Source of the DNA: Macrolepiota albuminosa
Lineage: Eukaryota > Basidiomycota > Agaricomycetes > Agaricales > Agaricaceae
Assembly (NCBI GenBank): GCA_027475525.1
Contig: JAMWFC010000092.1
Location: 310,001 to 374,000, forward strand
Direction of reading: 5' to 3'
Length of the DNA: 64,000 bases
Made by a program: the position numbers and the translations under genes
In this document: positions 33,160 to 44,949 of the stretch, one piece after another
Layout of the letters: the number at the start of each line of letters is the position of its first letter
Position numbering within the stretch: the first letter of the stretch is position 1
The notes under the pieces: generated by a model
Told to the model about the DNA's origin: nothing
What the model saw: only the letters and a program-made list of their open reading frames with translations
The model's database searches: none

Positions 33160-35820
33160 ATGAAGCCTGGCCGACCACCAAAACAGAAACGCAACATATC
33201 AGGGCTTCGAAATCAAAGGCCTGGGACCAGCTCCCGCGCTGTCAGCCTGCCCACTGATGGATATGGAGACCAACCTTGCCCAAGTCCAGATAGTGACCGA
33301 TCTTGTGCACGATCTTGCGCACCTAGTCCAGAGGATAGTGGTGGTAATGATAGCAATGATGAGTTGATTTGGGAGTCCAAGAGGTTCGTTTTAGATGAAG
33401 AGACTATGGAAGATCTTGGTTCGGATACCGAGATGGAGGAACTGGAAGATGATCAAGACTGGGATAATGAGAATCTCACCGAGAAGCTGATACAGACAGC
33501 TTGTGAGCTGGGAGATGATCCAAATGATGAGGATTGGCTGCCACGAGAGCTCAGGAAGAAAAAGAGAAAGACAACAGGTGTGTATCAATCCAATCACTGT
33601 ATTTCAGACTCTTATGAATTACATTGAAGGTTTGGAACGACCACTTACATACAAAAAAGGACCCGATGTTATGAATAAATCAAAGCGGACTCAGGAGCAC
33701 TATCAGAAGGCCTAGAAGTTACAGACAAAGCTTGATGGCTTTTTTGTGCCATTGCAAAATACCACACCGAGTTCTACAGTACCATCAACTCGGCAGCCAT
33801 CTCCAGCAGTCATGGATTCAGATTTGGTTAGTCCTGATGCAGAAAAGGAGGACCTCGATATCGAAATTCGGCAAGAGAGTGTTGAAGTGGAAATCCCTCC
33901 AGCAATGCCAGATGAAAGAGGTGTTTCTGACATCATGGATGATGAGAATAGCTGGGAGGAAGAGCTGGATCAGGTAGTTGATGGAGGAGCTGAAATTCGA
34001 GGCTGGAAAGAGCTGCGTGAGCAAATCAACACTGATCTTAAGAAATATCAAAAATCTTTCTCGCTGTCCCAGATTCATCAATTGTTGGCACTTTGTGGAT
34101 TTGCAACCCTACGTCTTAAGGGATATGGAAAGCTTGCAGCTAGCTTAGAGCTTGCACAACACTGGCATGAAGGAGAGGGTTTTCATTGGGCAAGAAAGGT
34201 CTGGGCATTGGCACGCTATTACCAGGTCTTTGAGCAGCTCCCAAAAGAGAACCGTGGAGGATTTCGAAGTTCACAAACTCTGCTATCGGATGAATGGGTC
34301 AAAACAGCTGCATTTGACTGGTTGAAATTGCAGACTGCTGGTGAAGTCACATCCTGCCGCTTTAAACATGCATTAAATGACACTATTTTTCCCGCCCTCT
34401 CTATTATTCCCAAGAAGCCTCTGAGTGAACGTACTGCTCGTTGATGGCTGATTAAACTTGGATGGCGGCAAACATTATTGAAGAAGGGTGTTTATATGGA
34501 TGGACATGAACGTCCTGATGTTGTGGCATATCGGCAAAATGTCTTTCTTCCTGCAATGGCTGAGTTTGAAGCACGGATGGCAAAGTATGAAGGACCCAAT
34601 TTGAAGCGTGTGCCCCCAAAACTGAAGCCAGGAGAGAAGGAGATTATTGCTAATTTTCAAGATGAATCATGTCTCACAGTGAATGAATATAAACGGAGTG
34701 CTTGGTAAGTGTTGGACAAGAAATAAACATATAATATTAATATTTGATACATTCAAGGTTACAAAATGATCAAACCATCTTGCAAAAAAAAGGACGAGGA
34801 AGGCTTATACATGTCTCTGATTTTATCAATGCCGAAGATGGGCGGCTTGTTTATCGTGATGCTGATGGTCTTGTCATTGAAGAAGCTCGAAAAATCATTT
34901 ATCCTGGCTCTAATGGTAATGCATGGTGGGATGCTAAACAGCTTCTTTCTCAGATGGATCACACGATCCATGTTTTTGAGAAAGTGCACCCTAATTGCAT
35001 TGGACTCTTTGTTTTCGATCAGTCATCAGCACATGCATCTCTCCCCTCAGATGCACTCAAAGCCTTTGAGATGAATAAATCTAATGGTGGCAAGCAACGG
35101 AAACAATGTGATACAGTTATTCCTGACTCAAATCCACATCCAGAGTACAGAGGAAAAGTACAGAAGATGACTCTTCCTGATGGTCAACCAAAAGGTCTTG
35201 AACTTGTCCTTATGGAACGTGGATTTGATGTTCAAAAGATACAGCGTGTCAAGTGTTCTCCAGTTTGTCCAGTTGAAAATCACGACTGTTGCATGGCTTG
35301 GATCCTCAGTCATCAAGAAGACTTTGCAAGTGTTCTCCAGTTTGTCCAGTTGAAAATCACGACTGTTGCATGGCTCGGATCCTCAGTCATCAAGAAGACT
35401 TTGCTAATCAGATTTCAGAACTTGAAACTTTGATCAAAAGTCGTGGGCACGAATGCATTTTCTTGCCAAAGTTTCACTGTGAGCTCAATCCAATTGAGAT
35501 GGTATGTATTCTTACTAAATTAAATTGATCACTGAAAACTCAAGTTGAAGGTACATATAAAGTATTGGGGTTGGGTAAAATACAGGTATAGAGAAGTCCG
35601 AAAGCATATATTTGCTGAGGCAAAAGAAGCGGCAGAGAAGTATCTCAATGCATGCCCAGATATTGTGATACGGCGCTTTATAAACCGATCTTGGCGGTTT
35701 ATGAGTGCTTATCGTAAAGGGCTAACTGGCAAAGCAGCTGCATGGGCTGTCAGACAGCAGAAGCAGCATCGTCAGGTTTCCCAGCATGCTATGATGTCTA
35801 TTGAAGCTGTCCTTAACTAA
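33160..35820 (+). pseudogene. Tc1/mariner DDE transposase, broken
   Basis: The N-terminal third is basic then acidic (MKPGRPPKQKR; later EEMEELEDDQDWDNE). The catalytic core has three acidic sites: NFQDESCLTVNEYKRSAW (first Asp, near 34660), CIGLFVFDQSSAHASLP (second Asp, near 35010), and FLPKFHCELNPIEM then YWGWVK (Glu, near 35490). Introns at about 34707-34757 and 35502-35564 have good ends and keep the motifs in frame. Breaks are a TAG at 33714-33716, a TGA at 34441-34443 and a 77-bp duplication at 35250-35403 that shifts the frame between the second and third acidic sites. The tail ends RRFINRSWRFMSAYRKGLTG, typical of this fungal DDE family. The element is probably immobile, though the duplication may be an assembly fault. 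Confidence 0.85.
35250..35403. repeat. 77-bp tandem duplication inside the transposase
   Basis: Copies 35250-35326 and 35327-35403 differ at one base (GGCTTGG versus GGCTCGG). Confidence 0.96.
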
Positions 35821-37542
35821 ATATAAGTAGACTAGGGAGTAAAAAAATCATCAAAAATTTTGGCGGTCCAAAAATGTCGTGGGAAAAACTTCGGAAGGGT
35901 GTTTTTCGACGTATTTCAAGTGCCTGAATTCAGATCTGACCTTGGTTTGGCCGAAAAAATTCCCGCTTTGGAGATATCAAGATTGTCGTGTTTGGCTGTC
36001 CGCAACTGTATATATGTCTAGTGGAGTCTGCTATACTATAGTGGAGCAGTCCCCATAGTGCCATAGAATACAGAGCTGCAGATATATTATAACATGCTGT
36101 ATGATACAATCTAGTAGATCAATAAAAAGTGGGCACACACATGTATATGCAGGCCCAGCAGATGTCAGCGGACATTAGCAAATATCAACATATGTTAGTA
36201 GCTGCCAGTAAGCATCAGCCCATAAGTGAAAACCTCCTCTGTTAGCAAATGTCATAGCATGAGTAAACTCTTCTCAAGGTTTTTCACTTTCCTCCTTTCT
36301 TTTTTTCTTCCTGCAACAACTTAAAGCTATGCACCTCCTCTTCTCTCCTTTTCCCACTTTTAATGCCAGCATATATCTACAAAAGAGCCTTGCAGACCTA
36401 TGCAGGTCTATGTAAACTACCAGTGGACATCTATGCAGACCTATATTGACTCACTCAAACCTATGTAGGCTCATACTAGCCTGTGCAGAGCACCAGTAGA
36501 CAGCTGCATAGGCCTATGCAGGCCTACAGGGGCTGGTTGGACCAAAAGAAAAGAAATCCTACATTTTGTTCTTATGCCTGTAGAAGAAAATCAAACACCT
36601 GGCCTTAGGGAAGCCTCCAGCAATAGAACACACTAATAATTTCACCATTGCACCAAAGATCTGTTACTAACAGATAAAATTGAAGGTTGGATAAAACAAT
36701 GAACAGTGGCTCCTCTATATTCCCATAGGTCCCTAGATAGATAATTAAAGGTAGAAGGGGGGCAGCACACAATCCAAAAAAATATTTGTAGCTTGAAAGG
36801 AGCATTAGCATCAGCTGGCCATCAGCTAACATCTGTTAAAATTTGTTGGCAGCCATTGGGATCTGTTAAAATTTGTTGGCAGCCATTGGAATCTGCTAGC
36901 ATCTGTTGGCATCTATTGACTATCTACTAGCATATGTCAGCATTTGCGGGCATCCATCAGCAATCTTCAGCAATTCTTAGCATTATCAGACATTTGCTGG
37001 CATCAGAGCAGAAGAGAAAAAAAAGGGGTGCATGAACATCTGCTACATAGAGTAGCATTTGGGAGAGTGTGGGAGTAGCAGAAGAAAAATGGGGGTGGGG
37101 AGAAAAAGAAGGAAAGGAGAAGGACAGGAGCATGGGTGGCTGCTAGCATGCCAGTGGACGTAGCAGGATTGGACATCATGTCAGAAAAGAGAAGGAAAGC
37201 AGAGTGCATATGGTAGACAGGGATGGCATGTGAAGTAGTATGAGAAGTAGAGAGGATGACATTGGAGAGAAAGAGAGGAAAGGACAGAAGGAGAATGCAT
37301 GAGGGGTCTGCTGTTCACTAGCATGCTAGCAGATGGTAGTGGATATCAGCATGTGAGCCAGCTGACATCCAAAAAAATCTTTATGTATAAAAATGACAAA
37401 TATTTTAGTAGAGATAGTGCTGAATTAAAAAAGAGAAAACAAGTCTGATAGATCTGTGTCTTACTCATGAGCAGATGAATGAATTAGATGAATTTACTAA
37501 GATAGTGTCTTTTGACTAATCTATGTGTATACCATAAAGTTG

Positions 37543-37905
37543 CAATAAGTCCCAGTAGTTCAGTGGAATATCTATTAATTGATAATTTATATTGTGCCAA
37601 GCAGTGAGTTTGACTCCCATGCAGTGCATATAATAAACTGGTGCAGAGATTTTTGTTTGTCAATTGATATTCCATATTATATACAGCAGCAGGTTTGACT
37701 CTCTCTAGTTTACATATACCAGTTAGAATCTTTTCTACTCTGATTTTGCCTTAATAACATATTGGTGTCTTTTTAGAGAGATGCATTTTTGCACTACATA
37801 TACACCATACTAACTTGTAGTAAGCACCTGTGGTCTAATGGAATATTGATAAATTGATATTTCATATTGTGCACAAGAGGCAAGTTTGACTTTCTCTAGT
37901 ACACA
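37543..37905 (+). mobile_element. Dimeric tRNA-like SINE
   Basis: First module: AGTTCAGTGGAATATC as A box and GAGTTTGACTCCC as B box. A linker follows with GGTGTCTTTTTAGAG and TGCATTTTTGCACTACAT. Second module: CCTGTGGTCTAATGG and CAAGTTTGACTTTC. It has the same layout as 12145-12390, inverted. Confidence 0.65.
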
Positions 37906-38146
37906 TTATAGCAGCAGGCCACTAATGTCTGCTAGCATTATTAATTTGATTTATTCAAAACTTCAGATATTTCTGCAGAGGAATAGAATAGATAAGTTTG
38001 CACATGTGTTTAATTCAGCATATGTGATCAATTGATGACACACTGCAGCTGGCTATTTTTGTACTAGTTTTTGTGACAAAGATAGCCATTCAGAGTGTAT
38101 CATCACTTTTTATATGCACTGCAATAAACACAGGTGCAAGCTCCTC

Positions 38147-38647
38147 TGTAAGGGTGACCTCTAGAGGCTGTGGCTCAGTCACATAGCTGACAGAGGGAGA
38201 TCCAAGGTATATTAGAGTATATACTGACAATATCATAATAACTACTCGCCTGACAGAGGGAGATCCAAAGAGAACAACAAGTCTAGAGATTTTCTATGCC
38301 AGGTTGGATGCTTCTGGAGCCTCTGAAGCATGAGAAACAACTGTACAGTACAACAAAACCTTAAAAACTCGAAAATTGCCTATATAAACAATTGCACAAA
38401 TAAGAGGCAAACTCTGGCAAACTCTGGCTTATATAAGCAGTGTGAAAGCGGTGCTAAGGGGCCCACACTTGTCTGAATGGTAGTTAAAGAACCAGAACAC
38501 CTCAAGGGCTAAGAATAGTACTAACAGATAGTGTTAAAAGAATAAAAACAGTAAAATGAAATAATATCAGAAGAAATAAGAGAATGAATGAAGGGAGAGT
38601 GAAGAGATAAGAAGTGTGAAAAGGAAGAAATGAGGAGTCTCCTGACA
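38147..38647 (-). mobile_element. Solo LTR F, minus orientation
   Basis: 501 bp; TGTAAGGG...CCTGACA on plus, so TGTCAGG...CTTACA on minus. It is the reverse complement of 39009-39473 with moderate divergence. No convincing target duplication. Confidence 0.65.
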
Positions 38648-38869
38648 ACTTCCATTTATTTTTCTTCAGTAATCTCTGGAGTTTTGAATGGATTGATGCT
38701 AGCAGACATTAGCAGACATTAGTAAACAGCAGGTCCTGTATAAAAATGACAAATATTTTAATATGGCCAATATTGAATTGAAAAAAAGGGGAAACAAGTC
38801 CAGTGGACCTGTGTCTTGTCTATAAGCAGATGAATGGATCAAATGAATTTACTGACCTAACTATACTGA

Positions 38870-38965
38870 CTTGTAGTAAGCTTCTGTGGTCCAGTAAAAT
38901 ATTAATAAATTTATATTTTATATTGTGCACAAGATGTGAGTTTGACTTCCCCTAATGCACATGAT
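38870..38965 (+). mobile_element. tRNA-like SINE module
   Basis: TTCTGTGGTCCAGTAAAATA (A box) and GAGTTTGACTTCCCC (B box); a single module lying between the two inverted LTR F copies. Confidence 0.5.
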
Positions 38966-39008
38966 AGCAGGAGGCTACTGACATCTGCTAGCATCATTCA
39001 TTTGATCC

Positions 39009-39473
39009 TGTCAGGGGACTCCTCATTTCTTTCTTCCTTCACTCCTTATCTCTTCACTCTTCTTTCATTTATTCTCTTATTTCTTCTGACATTATCTATT
39101 AGTACTATTCTCAGCCCTTGAGGTGCTCTGATTCTTTAGCTACCATTCAGACAAGTGTGGGCCCCTCAGCACCGCTTTTAGACTGCTTATATAAGCCAGA
39201 GTTTGCCAGAATTTGCTCCTTATTTATGCCATTGTTTGTATAGGCAATTTTCGAGTTTTTAAGGTTTTGTTATATTGTATAGTTATTTTCCATGCTTCAG
39301 AGGCCCCAGAAGTGTCCAACCTGGCATAGGAAATCCCTAGACTTGTTCTCTTTGAATCTCCCTCTGTCAGGTGAGTAGTTATTATGATATTGTCAGTACA
39401 TACTCTAATACCCTTTGGATCTCCCTCTGCCAGCTGTGTGACTGAGCCACAGCCTCTAGAGGTCACCCTTACA
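39009..39473 (+). mobile_element. Solo LTR F, plus orientation
   Basis: 465 bp from TGTCAGGGGAC to ACCCTTACA, flanked by GATCC (39004-39008) and GATCT (39474-39478), a 5-bp duplication with one change. It has no internal coding sequence. Confidence 0.72.
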
Positions 39474-39759
39474 GATCTATTCAAAACTCCAGAAATTACT
39501 CAAGAAGTTTAGAATAGACAAGCTTGCACTAATATTTAGTGCAGCGCTTGTTGCAAGCTTTTTTATTCTAAACTTCTCAAGTAATCTTTGAAGTTTTGAA
39601 TAGATAATGTTATCATTTTTTACTTATAGTACATTGACAGAAGGCAGAAGAGGTCTGCTAAAGTCATATCCTGTACATGAACAGATCAAAGATCTTACCA
39701 CAACTGGTTGATCTGTATTGAATTGACAATATTAGACTGATATTTATTTATACTATAGA

Positions 39760-39865
39760 AGTATACAGAAAAACCATGTAATGTAGTAGAATATTCTCAA
39801 TTGGTATTCCTTGTAGCTTGCAGTAGGCAGGTTTGACTCCCACTGAGTGCAATAAATATTAAGAT
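39760..39865 (+). mobile_element. tRNA-like SINE module (type T)
   Basis: A box ATGTAATGTAGTAGAATA and B box GCAGGTTTGACTCCCAC. It is followed by a conserved tail that is shared with the 42.7-43.5 kb cluster and runs into the KDZ accessory gene. Confidence 0.5.
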
Positions 39866-40043
39866 CTCTGCATTTTTGACCTGCTTAGCTAATTGTTATT
39901 TACTACACTATAAAATAAACAAAGTAAGGTTTGTCAAGCAATAAATCAAACTTCTTTTGTAATTTAATCAGGGTTATATGATATCTATTTTCAGAACTTG
40001 GTTCATATAAAGTTCTCCTCTGTTTCTTTAATCCTCTATCTGC

Positions 40044-40710
40044 CATGTCTTATGCTGAACTCCACCAATAGGTTGTTGAAACCAATATTTGAGTATTATA
40101 TCTTGCTTGCAGAGAAGATCTTGATAAACTCAAAGGACAGCTGAAGGATCTGGTAAGATGCAAGCACTCCTTCCTAATAGACATGCACTAACAGTTGTCC
40201 TGTAGACTGACATGTAGCTAATGGTTAGCCAGGTAAAGGATAACAAGAAACTCCTTCTTGATGCCAGGAAGCTTTCTGATGAGGATATGACCAAACAATT
40301 AAAGGACAGTATAAATAAATGGGCCCAGAGAAGTGGAAGGGGGTGAAAACAAAGTGAGGGCAAAGAACAACTTGATTTGTTGACTGCAGCCAGTCCATTG
40401 ATGGCACTGGCATGAGAAGAGTAGATAGGTTATGAGCTGGCAGCAGGAGATTTATTTGGTCTGTTAACAATTTCCAAAACGAAAAAATGACTAAGTCTTT
40501 CAGCAGCAGGAGATTTGTCTGGTCTGTCACTGACCCCCAAGAAGCAAAAACAGGTGACCTACATTGGTCAACATCCTCCTGGTACCCATTGTGAATAGGA
40601 AAAACAGGGAGATAAGGACAATAACAAAGATGAAGAGAAAGAGAAAGAACAAGAGAGCAGAATACCAAAGAGGGAAATTACCAGAGGAATGTTGTTAGAC
40701 AGGTATCTGA
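40044..40710 (+). pseudogene. 5' fragment of the KDZ-associated accessory gene
   Basis: Matches 43512-44190 with many stops: MSYAELHQ, LYLACREDLDKLKGQLKDL, DDKKLLLDAR-like, EDMTKQLKDSINKWAQRSGRG, QVTYIGQHPPGTHCE and EITRGMLLDRYLKT. It is cut at 40711 by the end of an R repeat. It has no function of its own. Confidence 0.65.
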
Positions 40711-42016
40711 AGACCAGGGTAGAGCATCACAACAGTATGGGAGCTTGCTTTGTGCTGTACCATATGTGTCCAGCAGAGTCTGCTATACTAGAGCAGAGCA
40801 GTCCCCACAGTGCCATAGAATACAGAGCTATAGACATGTCACAATATGCTGTATGATACGGTTCAGTGGATCGATAAAAGGTGGGCACATATATGCACAT
40901 GCAGGCCCAGCGGACACTAGTGAATGTCAATATGCGTTAGTGGCCGCTGGCAAGCATCAGCCTACAAGTGAAAACCTCCTCCATTGGTGGACGTCATGGC
41001 ATGAATAAACCCTCCTCGAGGTTTTCCACTTTCCTCTCCTCTCTCTTCCTCCCCGCAATAACTTGAGGCTGCACACCACCCCTTCTCTCCTTTTTCCACC
41101 CCTGATGCCAGCATACGTCCACAAAAGGGCCCTGCAGACCTATGCAGGCCTATGCAAGCTATCAGTAAACATCTACACAGACGTATATTGATAGACTCAA
41201 ATCTACATGGGCCCACGCAGGCTTGTGCAGGGCACCAGCAGACATCCACAGAGGCCTACGCAGGTTCACAGGGGCTGGTTGAACTAAAGAAAAAAGTAAC
41301 TCATCTTGTCCGCCATATGCCTGTGAGGAGGAATCGAACCCCCGGCCTTGGGAAAGCCTCCAGCAACAGAACACACATTTAACTGTTGCACCACAGGTCC
41401 GTTACTAATGGATAGATTCAAAGGTCAGATAACACAATGAACAGACACCCACCTATGTTTCTGCAGGTTCCCATATGGATTTTTTGAGGTGGAAGGGGGA
41501 TGGCATACCTCCCAAAAGAGTTTTTATGGCTTGAAAGGGGCATTGGCATCAGCAGCCATCAGCTGGCATCTGTCGTGACTTGCTGGCATCTGTTGGCATC
41601 TGCCGGATATCCACTGGTATTTGTCGGCATCCATGGGAATGTGTCAGCAACCCCTAGCATTGTCTGGCATCAGAGCGGAAAAGAAAGAAATGGGGTGTGT
41701 GGGCATCCACCATATGAAGTGGCATCTCAGAGAGCGTGGGGGGTAGCAGAAGAGGGATGGAGGTGGGAAGAAAGAGGGGGAAGGGAAAAGGGGAGGAGCG
41801 TGGGTGTCTGCTGATATGCCAACAGACGTAGCAGACATCAGACGTCAGGTCAGGAAGGAGGAGAGAAGCGAGGTGGCATGTGAGGTAGTGTGAGGAGTGG
41901 AGAGGATGGCACTGAAGAGAAAGAGGAGAAAGGGCAAAAGAGGATGCATGAGTGTCCACTGTCTGCTGGCATGCCAGTGGATAGTAGCTAATGTCAGCAT
42001 GTGAGCCAGCTGACAT
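40711..42016 (-). repeat. R interspersed repeat (copy 3, least interrupted)
   Basis: About 1.3 kb. It starts at plus-strand CAGGGTAGAGCATCACAACAG, has the tRNA-like core at 41330-41397 and ends near CATGTGAGCCAGCTGACATC. It is the best reference copy for the family. Confidence 0.75.
41330..41397 (-). ncRNA. tRNA-like core of R copy 3
   Basis: Minus strand: CCTGTGGTGCAACAG at the start, a long variable-arm-like segment, GGGGGTTCGATTCCTCC (a near-perfect B box) and CACAGG closing the terminal stem. It is the best-preserved cloverleaf of the family, with a T-rich run (TTTTTT) about 25 nt after it. Confidence 0.6.
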
Positions 42017-43242
42017 CAGCGGTGCAACTAGTCCCAATGATTCAGTAGAATATTTGTTTATTGATATTCAATATTGTGTACAGCAGTGGGTTCTACTCCC
42101 CCTACTTCACCTTAATAGGATCTAATGGTGTGTTTTTATATGGGTGCATTTTTGCTCTACATGTATATCGTACTGACCTGTAGTAAGCACCTGTGATAGT
42201 TGATCTGACTAAAATTCTAGAAACTACTGAAGCGGAATAGGATGGAGGAGTTTGTGCATGAGATTATTCCAGTACACATGACAAGTGACGATACACCAGG
42301 GCTGGCTACCTTTTTTACAAAGACCAGCACAAAGATAGTCAGCCACAGTGCATCATCAACTTGTCACATGTGCTGAAATGAACACATGCCCAAATTTGTC
42401 CATTTTATGCCACTGCAGAAATCTCTGGAGTTTTCAATGGATCAAATTCATGATGCTAGTGGATGTCAGCAGCCTGCTGCTATTATATAATGTAAACTAG
42501 CAAGAGTCAAACCCACCTCTTGGGCACAATATGAAATATCAATTTATGAATATTCCATTGTATCACAGGTGCTTACTACAAGTCAGGACAGTGTTCATGT
42601 AGTGCACAAACAGACCCATATAGAATTTGAATGGATAGAGAATTTACTGCAACTGGTGCATCTATATTGAATTGACAATATTAGACTGATATTTATTTAC
42701 ACCATAGAAGTATACAGAAAAGAGGAAAACCATGAGGTGTAGCGGAATATTAGACTAATATTGATTTACACCATAGCATTATACATGAAGCGTCTATGGT
42801 GTAGTGGAATATTTCCAATTGGTATTCCTTGTATCTTGCAATAGGTGGGTTCAACTCCTCCTAGTGCATTGACATCAAATTCAAAAATTTTTGACCATAC
42901 ACAGAATATTAGACTGATGTTTATTTACATCATAGCAATATACAGTAAGCATCAGTGGTCTAGTGGAATATTATCTATTGGTCTTTATTATGTCTTGCAG
43001 TAGGCAGGTTTGATTCCTACTAGTGCATTTATTTCAAACTGTTTAGAATTTTTAACCTGCTTAGCTAATTGTTATTTACTACACAGTATGATAAACAAAG
43101 TAAGGTCCTAATTTAAACAGGGTGACATGATATCTATTTAGACTATAGCAGTGTACAGTAAGCATTGATGGTCTAGTGGAATATTATCCATTGGTGTTCA
43201 TTGTGTGTTGCAGTAGGTGGGTTTGACTCCTGCTTAGTGCAA
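42017..43242. mobile_element. Cluster of tRNA-like SINE copies
   Basis: Plus-strand modules lie near 42030-42115 (plus linker to 42200), 42785-42870, 42955-43025 and 43165-43240. A minus-strand module lies near 42490-42585. Each has a TGGTNTAGTGGAATA-like A box and a GGTTTGACTCC-like B box about 45-55 nt apart. Confidence 0.6.
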
Positions 43243-43396
43243 TAAACATTAAAATGTTTGCAATTTTTGACCTGCTTAGCTAATTGTTATTTACTAAACT
43301 GTAAGATAAACAAAGTAAGTAAACATTAAAATGTTTGCAATTTTTGACCTGCTTAGCTAATTGTTATTTACTAAACTGTAAGATAAACAAAGTAAA
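43243..43396. repeat. 77-bp tandem duplication in a SINE tail
   Basis: Copies 43243-43319 and 43320-43396 agree at all but the last base. The sibling sequence near 39880-39940 has the segment once. Confidence 0.95.
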
Positions 43397-44949
43397 GTTT
43401 GTCAAGCAATAAATCAAACTTCTTTTGTAATTTAAACAGGGTCACATGATATCTATTTTCAGAACTTGCTTCGTGTAAAGTTCTTGTCTGTTTTTTAATC
43501 CTCCATCTGCTATGTCTAATGAAGAACTCCACCAACTAGTCATTGACATGGATGTTCAAGTATTATACCTTGCTCTCAGAGGAGACCTGCATCAACTCAA
43601 AGCACAGCAGAAGGACCTGTTAAGATGCAAGCACTTCTGCCTAATAGACATGCACTAATAGTTGTCCTGTAGATTGACATGTGGTTCATGGTTAAGGATG
43701 TCAAGGATGACAAAAAACTCCTCCTTGATGCCAGGAGAAGTTTCATCAACAAAGTTATCCTGCTACTCCAGAGCAAGCTTTCTGATGAGGATATGACCAG
43801 GCGGTTGAAGGACACTGTGAAGAAATGGACCCAGAGGAGCAAAAGGGGGAAAGAACCAAGTGGGGGCAAAGAATGACCTGATCCATCAATGACACCAGCA
43901 CAAGAAGACCGGATAGGTCATAGGCCGGCAGCAGGAGATTCATCTGGTCTGTCATCAATTCTGAAGAAGAGAAAACGACTGAGTCCTCTAGTGGCAGGAG
44001 ATTTGTCTGGTCCGTCACCAAATCCCAAGAAGCCAAAATAGGTGACCTATATTGGTCAACGTCCTTCTGGTACCTATTGTTGACAGAAGGAGCAGGAGGA
44101 TGAGGATGAAGAAGAAGAGGAAGAACAAGAGGGCAGGATACTGAAGGGGGAAATTACTGGAGGGATGCTGTTGGGCAGGTATCTGAGGACAGCATCTCAT
44201 CGCGAGAGTTAGCACATCAACTCTCCTTGCCAATAATTGCATAAGTAAGCGGCTACAGTGTGTCAGGACAAAGGGCAGCACCACATGCAATCCCTGCCAG
44301 CTCATTCGCAAACGAACATGCAGCCTGACGATTGTCAAGAAAGCCATCAAGCCTGGCAACAAGGGAAAGGGGAAAAAACCAATTAGAAAGAAGTCAGTGA
44401 TGATTATTGAGAGTGATGATGGTATGAAACTCTTTTCTTGCTCAAATAGCTAACCAATAAACCAGCCAGTCCAATTGTGGGACCATCAAAACTGTCTGTC
44501 CATCCATCCAAACCATTGACCTCCAACCACTCAGCGAATCCTCTTTCAGTCAAGGGAAAGGGCAAGGAGCGGGCAATGAAGCCCAGTGAGAACTGGATCT
44601 GGAGGGATCCGGGAGGATCGGAGAATCTGTGTAAATTTCCGGTCTGGGCTGAACTGGGCTGAAATTTCGGCACAACTCTCAATTTAGACAATATTAGTCA
44701 GATATTTGTATATTTAGAACAGCTGCGATGTCATAAGCTGCGCAGCAACGTCCTCAGCCTGATCGGCTTGTACGAGTTAGAGATGGGTAGAGATGCAAGT
44801 CACATGTAGCAAGTCACATGTATCACGCGGCTGGAAGATGGTCGCTGTCTTGTACCACTTACCGTCGCTCTAATGTCTAATGGCTCTGACTTTAATTTTT
44901 CTTCTCAATTAAGCTCTGACTTCGGTTTCACTTCTCATTCACTTTCTAA

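Larger units (their letters stand above)
32839..36008 (+). mobile_element. Tc1/mariner-superfamily DNA transposon with TA target duplication
   Basis: 3,170 bp bounded by near-perfect ~27-bp terminal inverted repeats beginning CAGTTGCGGACAGCCAAACA, flanked by TA at 32837-32838 and 36009-36010. The flanks are the two halves of R copy 2; joining them with one TA gives the sequence found in the uninterrupted R copies, so the empty site is recoverable. It carries a single spliced transposase gene. Confidence 0.92.
32775..37365 (-). repeat. R interspersed repeat (copy 2), split by a mariner element
   Basis: The R end (CAGGAGCTTGCTTTGTGCTG) at 32815-32838 continues at 36009 after a 3.17-kb insertion. 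The intact R at 40711 has the corresponding sequence without interruption. The tRNA-like core of this copy (about 36550-36650) is degenerate. Confidence 0.75.

Noticed and set aside
36831..36890. Local 30-bp tandem repeat (ATCTGTTAAAATTTGTTGGC...)
   Set aside because: Period 30, within the short-repeat-rich part of R; it is ordinary repeat slippage and not part of the 77-bp set.
38187..38268. 63-bp tandem repeat with CTGACAGAGGGAGATCCAA
   Set aside because: A matching doublet is present in the inverted LTR copy near 39352-39436, so it is a natural feature of LTR F and not an assembly junction.
30307..42016. CRISPR-like arrays from the regularly spaced TCTGCTGGCAT repeats
   Set aside because: Spacing is irregular, units are degenerate, and the context is a eukaryotic interspersed repeat; CRISPR does not apply here.
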